Shown piece by piece: positions 48,527 through 57,410 of a DNA stretch of 64,000 nt. The DNA lies in contig JAPDNP010000001.1 of the NCBI GenBank assembly GCA_025989215.1, forward strand, positions 124,001-188,000, given 5' to 3'. Every line of letters begins with the position of its first letter. Position 1 is the first letter of the stretch. The position numbers were made by a program, and so were the translations under genes. The notes under the pieces were generated by a model. It worked only from the letters and a program-made list of their open reading frames with translations, had not been told where the DNA came from and did no database searches. Source of the DNA: Neisseriaceae bacterium JH1-16 (GTDB taxonomy: Bacteria; Pseudomonadota; Gammaproteobacteria; Burkholderiales; Chromobacteriaceae).

Positions 48527-48660
48527 TGCAGTCACCTCGAAGTATCGAAAGTAAAGAAGATGTAGCGACGATCGAGTCTCCAGTCTTTATAGCCGCGTCG
48601 CAGGTGCCAGGTGGAAATAGACGGTCAACCGGTATCGATCAGAGCGGGGTGTCGCCAGCC

Positions 48661-49659
48661 ATGTTCAACAAACCGATACGCGGATTACTGGCGATGGCCG
48701 TCGTCGTGCCATTGGCCGGTTGCCAGGCCGTGTTGCTGTCACCCTCGGGCGACCTCGCGCTGCGCCAGCGCGATTTGATTATCATCTCGACGCTGCTGAT
48801 GCTGATCATCATCGTGCCGGTGATCGTGCTCACCCTGCTGTTCGCCTGGCGCTACCGCGCCTCCAATCAGAACGCTGTCTACGACCCGGACTGGGACCAC
48901 TCCACCCGGCTCGAACTGCTGATCTGGGCGGCCCCCCTGCTGATCATCATTGCGCTCGGTGCACTGACCTGGGTCAGCACGCACAAGCTCGACCCTTTCC
49001 GTCCTCTCGACCGTCTCGCGGCCGACCGCCCCATCCCCACAGACGCTAGGCCCCTTGTGATCGACGTGGTCGCGCTAGACTGGAAATGGCTGTTTATCTA
49101 CCCCGAGCAAGGCATCGCCACGGTGAACGAGGTGGCCGCGCCGGTAGACCGGCCGATCCGCTTTCACATCACCGCCACCAGCGTGATGAACTCCTTCTTC
49201 ATCCCCGCGGTGGCCGGGCAGATCTACGCGATGCCGGGCATGGAGACCAAGCTGCAGGCGGTGGTGAACCAGCCGGGCGAGTTCGAGGGGTTTTCGGCCA
49301 ACTTCAGTGGCGATGGCTTCAATGGCATGCATTTTGTGTTCCACGGCATGAGCGACGACGCCTTCACGCAATGGGTGCAGCAGGCGAAGTCCGGCGGCCA
49401 GGCGCTGGGGCGCAGTACCTACTTGAAGCTGGCGCAGCCCAGTGAGAACGAGCCGGTAGCTCGTTACGCGACCGTGGCAGCGGGCCTGTTCGACGACATC
49501 GTCACCAACTGCGTGCAATCGAACCCTTACTGCATGGGCCGCATGCCGTCCGCCGAGCTTGGACAAAGCGTCGCGGCAAACTTCTGTGCTGCTCCTGCCC
49601 CCCAATACCGGCGAACCAGCCGGAGCGCGAACGGTGCCGACCATGTCCACCCCCTCTGA
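48661..49659 (+). CDS. cyoA: Cytochrome bo3 ubiquinol oxidase subunit II
   Basis: CyoA is the membrane-anchored subunit II of the quinol oxidase that reduces O2 while pumping protons. From the ATG at 48661 it is 332 residues with a lipoprotein signal, lipobox PLAGC near residue 18, and two membrane helices (about 37-60 and 80-100). The cupredoxin domain follows with [20 protein letters not shown] near residue 137 and [20 protein letters not shown]. The copper-A ligands of cytochrome c oxidases are absent, as expected for a quinol oxidase. The open frame reaches back to 48439, but there is no sensible start there. It overlaps cyoB by 17 bases. Confidence 0.92.
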   Translation: MFNKPIRGLLAMAVVVPLAGCQAVLLSPSGDLALRQRDLIIISTLLMLIIIVPVIVLTLLFAWRYRASNQNAVYDPDWDHSTRLELLIWAAPLLIIIALGALTWVSTHKLDPFRPLDRLAADRPIPTDARPLVIDVVALDWKWLFIYPEQGIATVNEVAAPVDRPIRFHITATSVMNSFFIPAVAGQIYAMPGMETKLQAVVNQPGEFEGFSANFSGDGFNGMHFVFHGMSDDAFTQWVQQAKSGGQALGRSTYLKLAQPSENEPVARYATVAAGLFDDIVTNCVQSNPYCMGRMPSAELGQSVAANFCAAPAPQYRRTSRSANGADHVHPL

Positions 49660-51646
49660 TCTCAGCACACTGATCTTCGGCCGACTCACGCTGGATCAAC
49701 TGCCGCTGCACGTGCCGATCGTGCTGGCGACTTTCGCGGTGGTGGCGATCGCCGGCATCGCCCTGTTGGGCGTAATCACCTACTACCGCCTGTGGGGTTA
49801 CCTCTGGCGCGAGTGGTTCACCAGCATCGATCACAAGAAGATCGGCATCATGTACATCGTGCTGGGCTTGGTGATGCTGCTGCGCGGCTTCGCCGATGCG
49901 CTGATGATGCGCGCCCAGCAGGCGATCTCGTTCGGCCATTCGCTGGGCTACCTGCCCCCCGAGCACTACAACCAGATCTTCACCGCGCACGGCGTGATCA
50001 TGATCTTCTTCGTGGCCATGCCGCTGATCACCGGCCTCATGAACTTCGTGATGCCGCTGCAGATCGGCGCGCGCGACGTGGCCTTCCCGTTTCTCAACAA
50101 CTTCAGTTTCTGGATGACGGTGTCCGGCGCGGTGCTGGTGATGCTGTCACTGTTCGTGGGCGAGTTCGCGCGCACCGGCTGGCTGGCCTACCCGCCACTG
50201 TCGGACATCGTCGCCAGCCCCGACGCCGGAGTGGACTACTACATCTGGGCGCTGCAGATCGCCGGCGTGGGCACGCTGTTGTCAGGCATCAATCTGCTCA
50301 CCACGATCATCAAGATGCGCGCCCCAGGCATGACGCTGATGCGCATGCCCATCTTCACCTGGACCGCGCTGTGCACCAATGTCTTGATCGTGGCTGCGTT
50401 CCCGGTGCTCACCGCGGTGCTGGCGCTGCTGGCGCTGGACCGTTACGTGGGCACCAACTTCTTCACCACCGTGCTCGGCGGCAACGCCATGATGTACGTG
50501 AATCTGATCTGGATCTGGGGCCATCCGGAGGTCTACATCCTGATCCTGCCGTGTTTCGGCATCTACTCGGAAGTGACCTCGACGTTTTGCCGCAAGCGCC
50601 TGTTCGGTTACGCCTCTATGGTGTATGCCACGGTGGTGATCACCGTGCTGTCCTACCTGGTATGGCTTCACCACTTCTTCACCATGGGCTCGGGCGCCAG
50701 CGTCAACTCGTTCTTCGGCATCACCACGATGATCATCTCGATCCCCACCGGCGCGAAGATCTTCAACTGGCTGTTCACCATGTACCGTGGCCGCATCAGG
50801 CTCGAGGTGCCGATGCTGTGGACGATAGGCTTCATGCTGACCTTCGTGATCGGCGGCATGACCGGCGTGCTGTTGGCCGTGCCGCCAGCGGACTTCTCGC
50901 TGCATAACAGCCTGTTTCTGATCGCGCACTTCCACAACGTGATCATCGGCGGCGTGGTGTTCGGCCTGTTCGCCGGAATTAACTACTGGTTCCCGAAGGC
51001 ATTCGGCTTCCGGCTCGACCCATTCTGGGGCAAGTGTTCGTTCTGGTTCTGGCTGGTGGGCTTCTGGGTCGCCTTCATGCCGCTGTACCAGCTGGGCATG
51101 ATGGGGGTGACGCGCAGGCTCAGCCACTTCGAGAACTCCTCGCTACAGGTCTGGTTCGTGATCGCGGCGTTCGGCGCCTTCCTGATCCTGCTCGGCATCG
51201 TCAGCATGCTGATCCAGTTCTGGGTGAGCTTCCGCCGCCGCGAAGCATTGCGTGACGTCACGGGCGACCCGTGGGACGGCCGTACGCTGGAGTGGTCCAC
51301 CTCGTCGCCGCCGCCACAGTACAACTTCGCGTTCACACCGCTGGTCCACGGCCAGGAGGCTTGGTGGGAAATGAAGCGGCACGGCTACCGGCGGCCGGTG
51401 ACGGGCTTCGTGCCCTTGCACATGCCCAAAAATACCGGTGCGGGCGTCATTCTGGCCGGCCTCAGTCTGGTGTTCGGCTTTGCGATGATCTGGTACATGT
51501 GGCCGTTGGCGGCGATTTCCTTCGTCGCGCTGTTGGCCACCGCGATTGGTCACACTTTCAACTACCTGCGCGACTACCACCTGCCAGCTGCCGAAGTGGC
51601 CCGTGTCGAAGCCGCGCGCACCGCGCTCCTGGATAGCCATGTCTGA
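49643..51646 (+). CDS. cyoB: Cytochrome bo3 ubiquinol oxidase subunit I
   Basis: The catalytic heme-copper subunit, 667 residues with about 15 membrane helices. Low-spin heme ligand is in [15 protein letters not shown] near residue 113; the copper-B site with the cross-linked His-Tyr and proton-channel Glu is [19 protein letters not shown] near residue 290; the two adjacent copper-B histidines are in WLHHFFTMG near residue 340; and the heme o3 and heme b histidines are in [11 protein letters not shown] near residue 427. [10 protein letters not shown] near residue 68 is also typical. The ATG at 49643 gives the usual N-terminus; the frame is open to 49559. It overlaps cyoA and cyoC, a sign of tight coupling. 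Confidence 0.95.
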   Translation: MSTPSDLSTLIFGRLTLDQLPLHVPIVLATFAVVAIAGIALLGVITYYRLWGYLWREWFTSIDHKKIGIMYIVLGLVMLLRGFADALMMRAQQAISFGHSLGYLPPEHYNQIFTAHGVIMIFFVAMPLITGLMNFVMPLQIGARDVAFPFLNNFSFWMTVSGAVLVMLSLFVGEFARTGWLAYPPLSDIVASPDAGVDYYIWALQIAGVGTLLSGINLLTTIIKMRAPGMTLMRMPIFTWTALCTNVLIVAAFPVLTAVLALLALDRYVGTNFFTTVLGGNAMMYVNLIWIWGHPEVYILILPCFGIYSEVTSTFCRKRLFGYASMVYATVVITVLSYLVWLHHFFTMGSGASVNSFFGITTMIISIPTGAKIFNWLFTMYRGRIRLEVPMLWTIGFMLTFVIGGMTGVLLAVPPADFSLHNSLFLIAHFHNVIIGGVVFGLFAGINYWFPKAFGFRLDPFWGKCSFWFWLVGFWVAFMPLYQLGMMGVTRRLSHFENSSLQVWFVIAAFGAFLILLGIVSMLIQFWVSFRRREALRDVTGDPWDGRTLEWSTSSPPPQYNFAFTPLVHGQEAWWEMKRHGYRRPVTGFVPLHMPKNTGAGVILAGLSLVFGFAMIWYMWPLAAISFVALLATAIGHTFNYLRDYHLPAAEVARVEAARTALLDSHV

Positions 51647-52274
51647 TACCACGCTCCCCCTCTCTTCAGGCGGCACGTCGGAGCCGCTGCGATTCCACGT
51701 CGCCGAGGAGCCGCATCCGCCCAACGGCACGCTGCTGGGCTTCTGGCTGTACCTGATGAGCGACTGCCTGATCTTCGCCTGCCTGTTCGCCGCCTACGGC
51801 GTGCTGGGCCGAGAATACGCGGGCGGCCCCACCGGTACGCAGGTGCTCGAGCTGCCCACGGTGGCACTCAACACCACCATGCTGCTGCTGTCCTCGATCA
51901 CCTACGGCTTCGCGGTGCTGGAGATGCAGCGCAATCGCCAGAAGCCGATGATGGTGTGGCTGGCCGTCACCGGCCTGCTCGGCGCCGCCTTCGTCGCCCT
52001 GGAACTGACCGAGTTCGCCCACCTGATCGCGGACGGCAACGGCCCGCAACGCAGCGCCTTCCTGTCCTCGTTCTTTGCCCTGGTCGGTACGCACGGCCTG
52101 CACGTTACCTGCGGCATCATCTGGCTGATCGTGCTGATGGTACAGGTGAAGCAGAAGGGCCTGATCCTGGCGAACAAGCGGCGCCTGATGTGCCTGTCCA
52201 TGTTCTGGCACTTCCTCGACGTGATCTGGGTGGGGGTGTTCAGCTTCGTTTACCTGATGGGGGTATTACCATGA
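51639..52274 (+). CDS. cyoC: Cytochrome bo3 ubiquinol oxidase subunit III
   Basis: A 211-residue membrane subunit with five predicted helices. [20 protein letters not shown] near residue 35 and the conserved [20 protein letters not shown] block near residue 150 mark subunit III of quinol oxidases. The gene begins eight bases before the cyoB stop and ends in an ATGA overlap with cyoD. Length is near the E. coli value of 204. Confidence 0.93.
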   Translation: MSDTTLPLSSGGTSEPLRFHVAEEPHPPNGTLLGFWLYLMSDCLIFACLFAAYGVLGREYAGGPTGTQVLELPTVALNTTMLLLSSITYGFAVLEMQRNRQKPMMVWLAVTGLLGAAFVALELTEFAHLIADGNGPQRSAFLSSFFALVGTHGLHVTCGIIWLIVLMVQVKQKGLILANKRRLMCLSMFWHFLDVIWVGVFSFVYLMGVLP

Positions 52275-52657
52275 GTACGCATGAGGAAATGCATCCAGAT
52301 CACGGTGACGGACACGACGAGCTGGGCGTGCATGCCACGCTGAAGGGCTACTTCACCGGTTTCTTGCTGGCGGCCGGGCTCACAATCATCCCGTTCTGGC
52401 TGGTGATGGGCGGCGTTTTCACCAAGTCCGGCCCCGCCGATGCCTTCATCCTGCTGCTGGCCGCGGTGCAGATCGTGGTGCATGCGATCTATTTTCTACA
52501 CATGAACACCAAGTCCGAGGGCGGCTGGAACCTGCTGGCGCTGATCTTCACCCTGGTACTGGTCGTGATCACGCTGAGCGGCTCGGTCTGGATCATGTTC
52601 CACCTCAACGACAACATGATGCCGATGACCCTGCAGCAGGCGCGCAACCTGCCGTGA
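52271..52657 (+). CDS. cyoD: Cytochrome bo3 ubiquinol oxidase subunit IV
   Basis: A 128-residue small subunit with three helices. A His/Asp-rich N-terminus (MHPDHGDGHDELG) precedes the conserved LKGYFTGFLLAAGLTIIPFW and QIVVHAIYFLHMNTKSEGGW blocks. It starts within the cyoC stop (ATGA). The heme O synthase gene cyoE, or a SURF1-like gene, which often follow, are not found downstream; the next gene is on the other strand. Heme O synthase must be encoded elsewhere. Confidence 0.92.
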   Translation: MSTHEEMHPDHGDGHDELGVHATLKGYFTGFLLAAGLTIIPFWLVMGGVFTKSGPADAFILLLAAVQIVVHAIYFLHMNTKSEGGWNLLALIFTLVLVVITLSGSVWIMFHLNDNMMPMTLQQARNLP

Positions 52658-52813
52658 GCGCGGTGGCGCTTGAGGCGATCATGCGCATCGCAGCCGCTTC
52701 CAGAAACCACACCGGATGACGGTCAGCGCAGTATGCGCGGGCTGTTCGCGCCGACCCTGGTGCTGGCCGCTTGGTGTAGTGCGTTCGATTCGGCCAAGGT
52801 GGCCGATGCGGGG

Positions 52814-53350
52814 CTAGAAAAACAGGAAGAAGCCGTCCGCGAAATAGCTCAGGCCCAAGGCCCCCAGCGGCAACGCCGCCAGCCAAAGCGCGCGCCGCTT
52901 GAACAGGCCGGCGATTGACGAGATCAGGATGGCGATCTGCAGGAAGATCACAGCAATGCCGAACGGCTGGCTGTGGCGCTGCGCCTCGTCGCGCTGTTTC
53001 TCCAGCGCCCGAGCCTTGGTCTGCAACTGGTTGCGCTCGTCGGTGTAGCGCAGCAGCTTCTTGCTGTAGTCGTCGACCAGCGCCGCGTAGCGCTGGCGGG
53101 TGCTCTCCGGCGCGCTCGCCGGTAGCGTCTGCAACTCCAGCGCCAGCTTGTCGCGCTGCATCTCGTACAGATTGGCCTTGACGCTCTTGGACTGGTAATA
53201 CGCCCACTGGTCGGACGCTTGCGCCTGGCTGATCACGCTGCGGGTGGAATAGCCGCCGCCCTTGAACGTCGACAGCGTGGCGCATACCGCCAGGATCACG
53301 GTGGTCAGCGCCAGGTGGTTCAGCCAGGGGTCTTTCTTCTCTTCGGCCAT
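52814..53350 (-). CDS. DUF4337 domain-containing membrane protein
   Basis: A 178-residue protein of the DUF4337 type as I remember it: a short start MAEEKKDPWLNHLALTTVIL with one membrane helix, a central coiled coil (about residues 45-120, rich in Gln, Lys, Arg and Glu), and two C-terminal helices including IAVIFLQIAILISSIAGLFK. The function is unknown; the topology suggests a bundle in the inner membrane with a periplasmic or cytoplasmic coil. I chose the ATG at 53350; the frame is open to 53431. It is convergent with cyoD and has no operon partner, although queF lies upstream on the same strand beyond a terminator. Confidence 0.75.
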   Translation of the reverse strand: MAEEKKDPWLNHLALTTVILAVCATLSTFKGGGYSTRSVISQAQASDQWAYYQSKSVKANLYEMQRDKLALELQTLPASAPESTRQRYAALVDDYSKKLLRYTDERNQLQTKARALEKQRDEAQRHSQPFGIAVIFLQIAILISSIAGLFKRRALWLAALPLGALGLSYFADGFFLFF

Positions 53351-53439
53351 GCTAGTAAGGCTTTCGTTACGACGTGGGGTGGATGGGGTCGATGGGCGGC
53401 AACACGCTGTTGCCGCCCGGTAAAGGGCCATCGGCTACG

Positions 53440-53461
53440 AAAAAGGGCGCGACTGCGCCCC
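53440..53461 (-). terminator. queF terminator
   Basis: Read leftward, GGGCGC and GCGCCC pair around a four-base loop and are followed by five T residues, just after the queF stop. Confidence 0.85.
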
Positions 53462-53493
53462 GGATCATCGGCCCTTGAGCCTGTCGGCCCAGC

Positions 53494-53925
53494 TTACGGC
53501 TTGTGGTATTCGGCGACCGGCCACAGCGGGATGCCGCCGCGCGGAGTGAAGCGGCCTTCGACCTTGATCCACTTCGGCTGCAGCAGATTCACCAGGTCGT
53601 TGCAGATGCGGCAGATGCACGCCTCGTGGAATTCGCCGTGCATGCGGAACGAGCCGAGGTAGAGCTTCAGTGACTTCGATTCAACGCACCAGCCGTCCGG
53701 CTGCATGTCGATGACGATGGTGGCGAAATCGGGCTGGCCGGTCACCGGGCACAGGCTGGTGAATTCCGGGCAGGTCATGTTGAGCGTGCCGGTGACGCCG
53801 TTCGGGTTGATCTCGCTCTTGCCGAACGGGTTGGGGAAGCGCTCCAGCAGCGAAGCGTCCGGCTCGTCGTAGCGGTAGTCGGTCTTCTTGTTGCCGAGTG
53901 CTTGCAGATTGTCGTGCAGGTTCAT
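53494..53925 (-). CDS. queF: NADPH-dependent 7-cyano-7-deazaguanine reductase QueF
   Basis: QueF reduces preQ0 to preQ1 with NADPH, the last small-molecule step before queuine is placed in tRNA. The 143-residue product is the short, single-T-fold type. The nucleophile cysteine is in FTSLCPVTGQPDF near residue 55, and the NADPH-binding QueF motif reads ESKSLKLYLGSFR near residue 81. The ATG at 53925 has GGAA upstream and gives MNLHDNLQALG; a TTG two codons earlier is possible. It is about 100 bases downstream of queE on the same strand, so it may belong to the queCDE transcript or have its own promoter. Confidence 0.94.
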   Translation of the reverse strand: MNLHDNLQALGNKKTDYRYDEPDASLLERFPNPFGKSEINPNGVTGTLNMTCPEFTSLCPVTGQPDFATIVIDMQPDGWCVESKSLKLYLGSFRMHGEFHEACICRICNDLVNLLQPKWIKVEGRFTPRGGIPLWPVAEYHKP

Positions 53926-54033
53926 GGTCAATTCCTTGTATATCAGTGTCTTGTATCGCTAACGAAATCCAGCGTAGCGGCTCCGGCTAGGCATAGGCAG
54001 TGCAACAACGCAGGAGGGGTTTGCTAGTCGTTA

Positions 54034-54666
54034 TCAGCGGATGCCGGTCATCTTGTGCGTCTGCAGCGACAAGCGCCACTGCGGGTGCTGCAGGCAGTAG
54101 TCGATTGCCGCGACGGTGTTGTCGCGCTGCGTCGGGCTGTCCATCGGCTGCAGATAGAAGTGGGCGAAGTCCAGGTGGGCGAACTGCTCGGGCAGCGCGT
54201 CGAGCTGCGGGTAGACCAGCTTGAGCTCGTGGCCGGAGGTCTGCGCCAAGGCGTTGGCGCCCTTCGGGCTGACGCACAGCCAGTCGATGCCGGCCGGCGC
54301 CGCGATGGTGCCGTTGGTTTCGACGGCCACGTCGAAGCCGACCGCGTGCATCGCGTCGATCAGCGCGGTATCGAGCTGCAGCAGCGGCTCGCCGCCGGTG
54401 AACACCACACAGGGCATGCCGCCGGGGGCGCCGCGCCATTCGCTGGCGATGCGTTCGGCCAACGTTTGCGCGTCGGCGAATTTGCCGCCGTCCGGACCGG
54501 TGCCAATGAAGTCGGTATCGCAGAAGCGGCACAGGGCGCTGGCGCGGTCCTGCTCGCGGCCGCTCCACAGATTGCAGCCGGCAAAGCGGCAGAACACCGC
54601 CGGGCGGCCGGCCTGGCCGCCTTCGCCTTGCAGCGTGTAGAAGATTTCCTTCACCGTATACGTCAT
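54034..54666 (-). CDS. queE: 7-carboxy-7-deazaguanine synthase QueE
   Basis: QueE is a radical-SAM enzyme that contracts 6-carboxytetrahydropterin to 7-carboxy-7-deazaguanine. The 210-residue product starts VKEIFYTLQGEGGQAGRPAV, the substrate-binding signature of the family. The 4Fe-4S cluster cysteines are spaced C-x14-C-x2-C, in CNLWSGREQ..., C and RFCDTDF near residues 31-49, the longer spacing typical of QueE. FTGGEPLLQ near residue 89 binds SAM, and ETNGT near residue 115 follows. Its ATG overlaps the queD stop by four bases. Confidence 0.95.
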   Translation of the reverse strand: MTYTVKEIFYTLQGEGGQAGRPAVFCRFAGCNLWSGREQDRASALCRFCDTDFIGTGPDGGKFADAQTLAERIASEWRGAPGGMPCVVFTGGEPLLQLDTALIDAMHAVGFDVAVETNGTIAAPAGIDWLCVSPKGANALAQTSGHELKLVYPQLDALPEQFAHLDFAHFYLQPMDSPTQRDNTVAAIDYCLQHPQWRLSLQTHKMTGIR

Positions 54667-55661
54667 CGTGCCGCTCCCAGGCGCAAGCGTGCGCCTTCAT
54701 GCTCGTTCTCGAACAGGTCGATCTGCGCCAGCTCCGGTAGCTCCGGGCGCAATTGCGTTGCGATCCACTCGGCAATACCGGCGCAGTCGTGCGCGGCGAT
54801 GCCGGGCAGGGTGTCGAGGGCGTGGTGGTCGAGCTGGCGGTACAGGGGGGCGAACAGCGCCTTCACTTCGGCGAAGTCGCGCAGCCAGCCGCTGTTGGCA
54901 TCCGGCGAGCCGGCCAGGTACAGCCGCACCAGGTAGCTGTGGCCGGTGTAGCGCCCCTCGGCATCGAACGGCCGGGCCGCCTCGAAGCGCTGTTCCTTCC
55001 AGATGGTGTAGCCGTCTGCGTCGCGGCGGCTGCCGGCGGTAGCGGTCTCGAACACTTCCACGGCGCGGATGGCCGGCAGCGTGTCGGCCAAGCGGTGCCA
55101 CAGCCAGTCGGACAGCACTTCGCTGGTCGGGTTGGCGAGGCCGGGCAGGTCGTTCAGGTAGCGGTGTTGCAGTTGGCCGAACAGCGGCTGCCAAGCGGCG
55201 GCGAGCTCGGCATCGGTGCAGGCGCCGGCATCGGCGACCAGTCGCACGCCGAAACCGTGGCCGTGCAGGCGGCCGCACTGGTGCCCCGGCGCGACGTTCG
55301 GCAGCTGGTGGGCTGCCTCGAAGCCGGTGGACAGCCAGCGTTGCGCGCGGCCGTCGGCCTCGAGTTCGATGCCGCGCTCCGGTGCCGAGCGCAACGTCAG
55401 CCGCACCGGGCTGCGCAGGCGGTCGGCGATGCCGGTGGCGAGTGCCAGATCGTCGGGTTCGGGCAACAGGCTATTGAGATCGCGGTAGTCGAGCGGCGCA
55501 CAGACTTCGCCCAGGCGCTGGCGCAGCGCAGCTAGGTCGAGCGTCGCGCTCTCTGCGGTCACGAAAAAGCTGTGGCCATGCGGGCGGCTGGTTGGGCCGT
55601 CGACCTGGCCGAGCCGGCGCGCGGCCTCGAAACCGCTCGTGGCAAGATGGGTGGTGGGCAT
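54663..55661 (-). CDS. queD: Tandem triple-domain 6-carboxytetrahydropterin synthase (QueD-like)
   Basis: QueD converts dihydroneopterin triphosphate to 6-carboxytetrahydropterin and is normally about 120 residues with one PTPS domain. This product has 332 residues and three consecutive PTPS-like units. Unit 1 (about 8-110) keeps HGHSFFV but has Ser-Arg-Pro where the cysteine should be. Unit 2 (about 112-220) has the full set: AHQLPN, HQCGRLHGHGFGV with catalytic cysteine and zinc histidines, LQHRYLNDLPGLANPTSEVL and VEVFETAT. Unit 3 (about 225-332) keeps only TGHSYLVRLYL and LDHHALDTLPG. So one active site is probably complete and two are divergent. The ATG at 55661 follows GGAG; the queC stop is one base away. 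Confidence 0.9.
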   Translation of the reverse strand: MPTTHLATSGFEAARRLGQVDGPTSRPHGHSFFVTAESATLDLAALRQRLGEVCAPLDYRDLNSLLPEPDDLALATGIADRLRSPVRLTLRSAPERGIELEADGRAQRWLSTGFEAAHQLPNVAPGHQCGRLHGHGFGVRLVADAGACTDAELAAAWQPLFGQLQHRYLNDLPGLANPTSEVLSDWLWHRLADTLPAIRAVEVFETATAGSRRDADGYTIWKEQRFEAARPFDAEGRYTGHSYLVRLYLAGSPDANSGWLRDFAEVKALFAPLYRQLDHHALDTLPGIAAHDCAGIAEWIATQLRPELPELAQIDLFENEHEGARLRLGAAR

Positions 55662-55662
55662 C

Positions 55663-56361
55663 TCAGGCTCCGGTGGTACGGACGACGAGCGGGTCGGCGA
55701 CGCCGGCCTCGGCGAAGCCCTTGGCGCGCAGCTCGCACGAGGCACAGACGCCGCACGGCGGCACCGCGCCGTTGTAACAGGTGTGGCTGTACGCCAGTGC
55801 GTCCATCGCGCCCACCTGTTCGGCCAAATGCACCGTGTCGGCCTTGCTCATGAACATCAGCGGCGCGTGCAGCGTCACCGGACTGTCCATGCCGAGCCGG
55901 ATCGCCAGCTCCAGCGCCTTCAGCGTGTTCTCGCGGCAGTCGGGGTAGCCGGAGTAGTCGGTCTGCGCGACCCCGGTGACCACATGCTCAATGCCTTTTT
56001 GATAGGCGAGCGCGGCGGCAAATGTAAGGAAGATCAGATTGCGGCCCGGCACAAAGGTGTTGGGCAGGGCGGTCTCGGCGTCGTCGCGGGTGCCGGTTTC
56101 CGGCGTGATGTCGTCGGTCAGCGCGTTGCCGCCCATGACGCCGAAGGTGTCGATCGGCAGCACAGTCTGGCGTACACCGGCCATGTCGGCGATCTGCTTC
56201 GCGGCATCAAGTTCGACGCGGTGGCGTTGGCCATAGTCGAATGTGACGGCCTCGACCGCGTCGCGGCCAAAGCGTTGGATAGCCCAGTACAGGCAGGTGG
56301 TCGAGTCTTGACCGCCAGACAGGACGACCAGCGCCCTTCCGGCTCGAGACGGAATGCTCAT
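55663..56361 (-). CDS. queC: 7-cyano-7-deazaguanine synthase QueC
   Basis: QueC makes preQ0 from 7-carboxy-7-deazaguanine using ATP and ammonia. The 232-residue product has the PP-loop LVVLSGGQDSTTCLYWA near residue 12, the VTFDYGQRHRVEL block and VPGRNLIFLTFAAALA near residue 103. The C-terminal zinc site is in SHTCYNGAVPPCGVCASCELR near residue 192, abbreviated here by its cysteines at TCY, PCGVC and SC. AAGGAG precedes the ATG. It is the first gene of queC-queD-queE, tightly packed on the minus strand. I looked for a preQ1 riboswitch in its leader and did not see one. Confidence 0.95.
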   Translation of the reverse strand: MSIPSRAGRALVVLSGGQDSTTCLYWAIQRFGRDAVEAVTFDYGQRHRVELDAAKQIADMAGVRQTVLPIDTFGVMGGNALTDDITPETGTRDDAETALPNTFVPGRNLIFLTFAAALAYQKGIEHVVTGVAQTDYSGYPDCRENTLKALELAIRLGMDSPVTLHAPLMFMSKADTVHLAEQVGAMDALAYSHTCYNGAVPPCGVCASCELRAKGFAEAGVADPLVVRTTGA

Positions 56362-56594
56362 AAAGGTGCTCCTTCGAAAAACAGTCGAAGTAGGGAAATT
56401 TGGGCGCTCTTCCGCTCAGTGATCGCGGCGCGCGGGGGCGAGTGTAGCGGGTTTGTCGAACAATGAAAACCGTGGCGGGGCGGGGTTTCGCGGCTGGTTA
56501 TGGCTGCTCCGGCCAGGCAAGGCGAGTGGCATTATTTTTCGATGCCAGATTAATTGTTTGGCATCGAATAGGGGCGTGATTTTGAGGGGCTGAA

Positions 56595-56615
56595 GCAGCC
56601 CCAGATGGGGGCTGC
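56595..56615 (-). terminator. Hairpin after the DUF3298 protein gene
   Basis: GCAGCCCC and GGGGCTGC pair around a short loop just beyond the stop. The T-run is weak, so it is only a possible terminator. Confidence 0.4.
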
Positions 56616-56624
56616 GAGCCGGAT

Positions 56625-57401
56625 TCAGTACGGCAGCTTGTTCTGATACGCAGGTTTCAGCAGCGGTTTGAGTGTGGCAAGCGGGATCGCAAAAGTGGGG
56701 ATGCCGGCGGAGTACGGTGCGATCTCATACAGGCCGAAGAACACGTCGAGCTCGTCGTTCTTCAGACAGGCCTGCTTCAGGTCGGTCACACTGGCATCCT
56801 CGTAGGCGCGCTGGCTCGGATCGCTGCTGCCATTGTCCTGACGGTACTGGGTGTTGGCTGCATCGATCTGCCGGGCCAGTTCGGCATTGATTGCGGCGAG
56901 CGCCGCGTGCCGGTCGGCGAACAGGTCGAGCATATTCAGGCGTCGGCCGCTGACGGGGTCGAACAGATAGGCGCTGCGATCGGTGCCACCATGTGCGCCG
57001 CCGGTGTAGGCATAGTCGTCCACTGTTAGCGAGATCAGACCGAGCCGGTTGGGGTAGCTGTCGAAGCTGATCGCGAACTGCTGCGGCCAGCGCTGCACCT
57101 TGGCGGCTTTCAACTGCTGCGCACGCTTGATCAGCGGTTGGCTGAGGTTGAGATAGACCGCTAGCTCGGCGGCGGGCGTCAGCCCCTTCACCACCGGCAC
57201 CTTCACTGAGACCTGCATCCGTGGGTGCTTGCGCTCGTAGCTGCGCGTATCGACCGCCCAGCTGTGCGCAATCGGTGGCAGCACCACCGGCTTGGCCGGT
57301 ACGACCTGCGGTTGCGGGGCCGGCGCGGAGGCATTGTCGCTTGCCGCCAGTGTCGGCAGGGACAGGCAGGCGAGCAGGGTGAGCGGGAGCAGGCGGGTCA
57401 T
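56625..57401 (-). CDS. Secreted DUF3298/RsiV-like protein
   Basis: A 258-residue exported protein with a cleavable signal (MTRLLPLTLLACLSLPTLAA). The mature part matches the DUF4163-DUF3298 arrangement known from RsiV-type proteins: FAISFDSYPNRLGLISLTVD near residue 110, then the diagnostic YAYTGGAHGGT near residue 130 and YLFDPVSGRRLNMLDLFAD near residue 143, ending with the IPLATLKPLLKP strand. In Bacillus such domains bind lysozyme as the extracytoplasmic half of an anti-sigma factor. Here there is no anti-sigma segment, so it is a free periplasmic protein of unknown role. GAGG precedes the ATG. It lies 9 bases downstream of tag and may share its transcript. Confidence 0.8.
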   Translation of the reverse strand: MTRLLPLTLLACLSLPTLAASDNASAPAPQPQVVPAKPVVLPPIAHSWAVDTRSYERKHPRMQVSVKVPVVKGLTPAAELAVYLNLSQPLIKRAQQLKAAKVQRWPQQFAISFDSYPNRLGLISLTVDDYAYTGGAHGGTDRSAYLFDPVSGRRLNMLDLFADRHAALAAINAELARQIDAANTQYRQDNGSSDPSQRAYEDASVTDLKQACLKNDELDVFFGLYEIAPYSAGIPTFAIPLATLKPLLKPAYQNKLPY

Positions 57402-57410
57402 GGGGCCTCT

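Noticed and set aside
52605-53285. A 226-codon minus-strand frame spanning the cyoD end and the DUF4337 gene
   Set aside because: It overlaps the DUF4337 gene in another frame on the same strand and the cyoD end antisense; its product has no coherent features.
56362-56480. Possible preQ1 riboswitch ahead of queC
   Set aside because: I looked for a preQ1-I type stem followed by an A-rich pairing strand and did not find one; the leader is short and simple.
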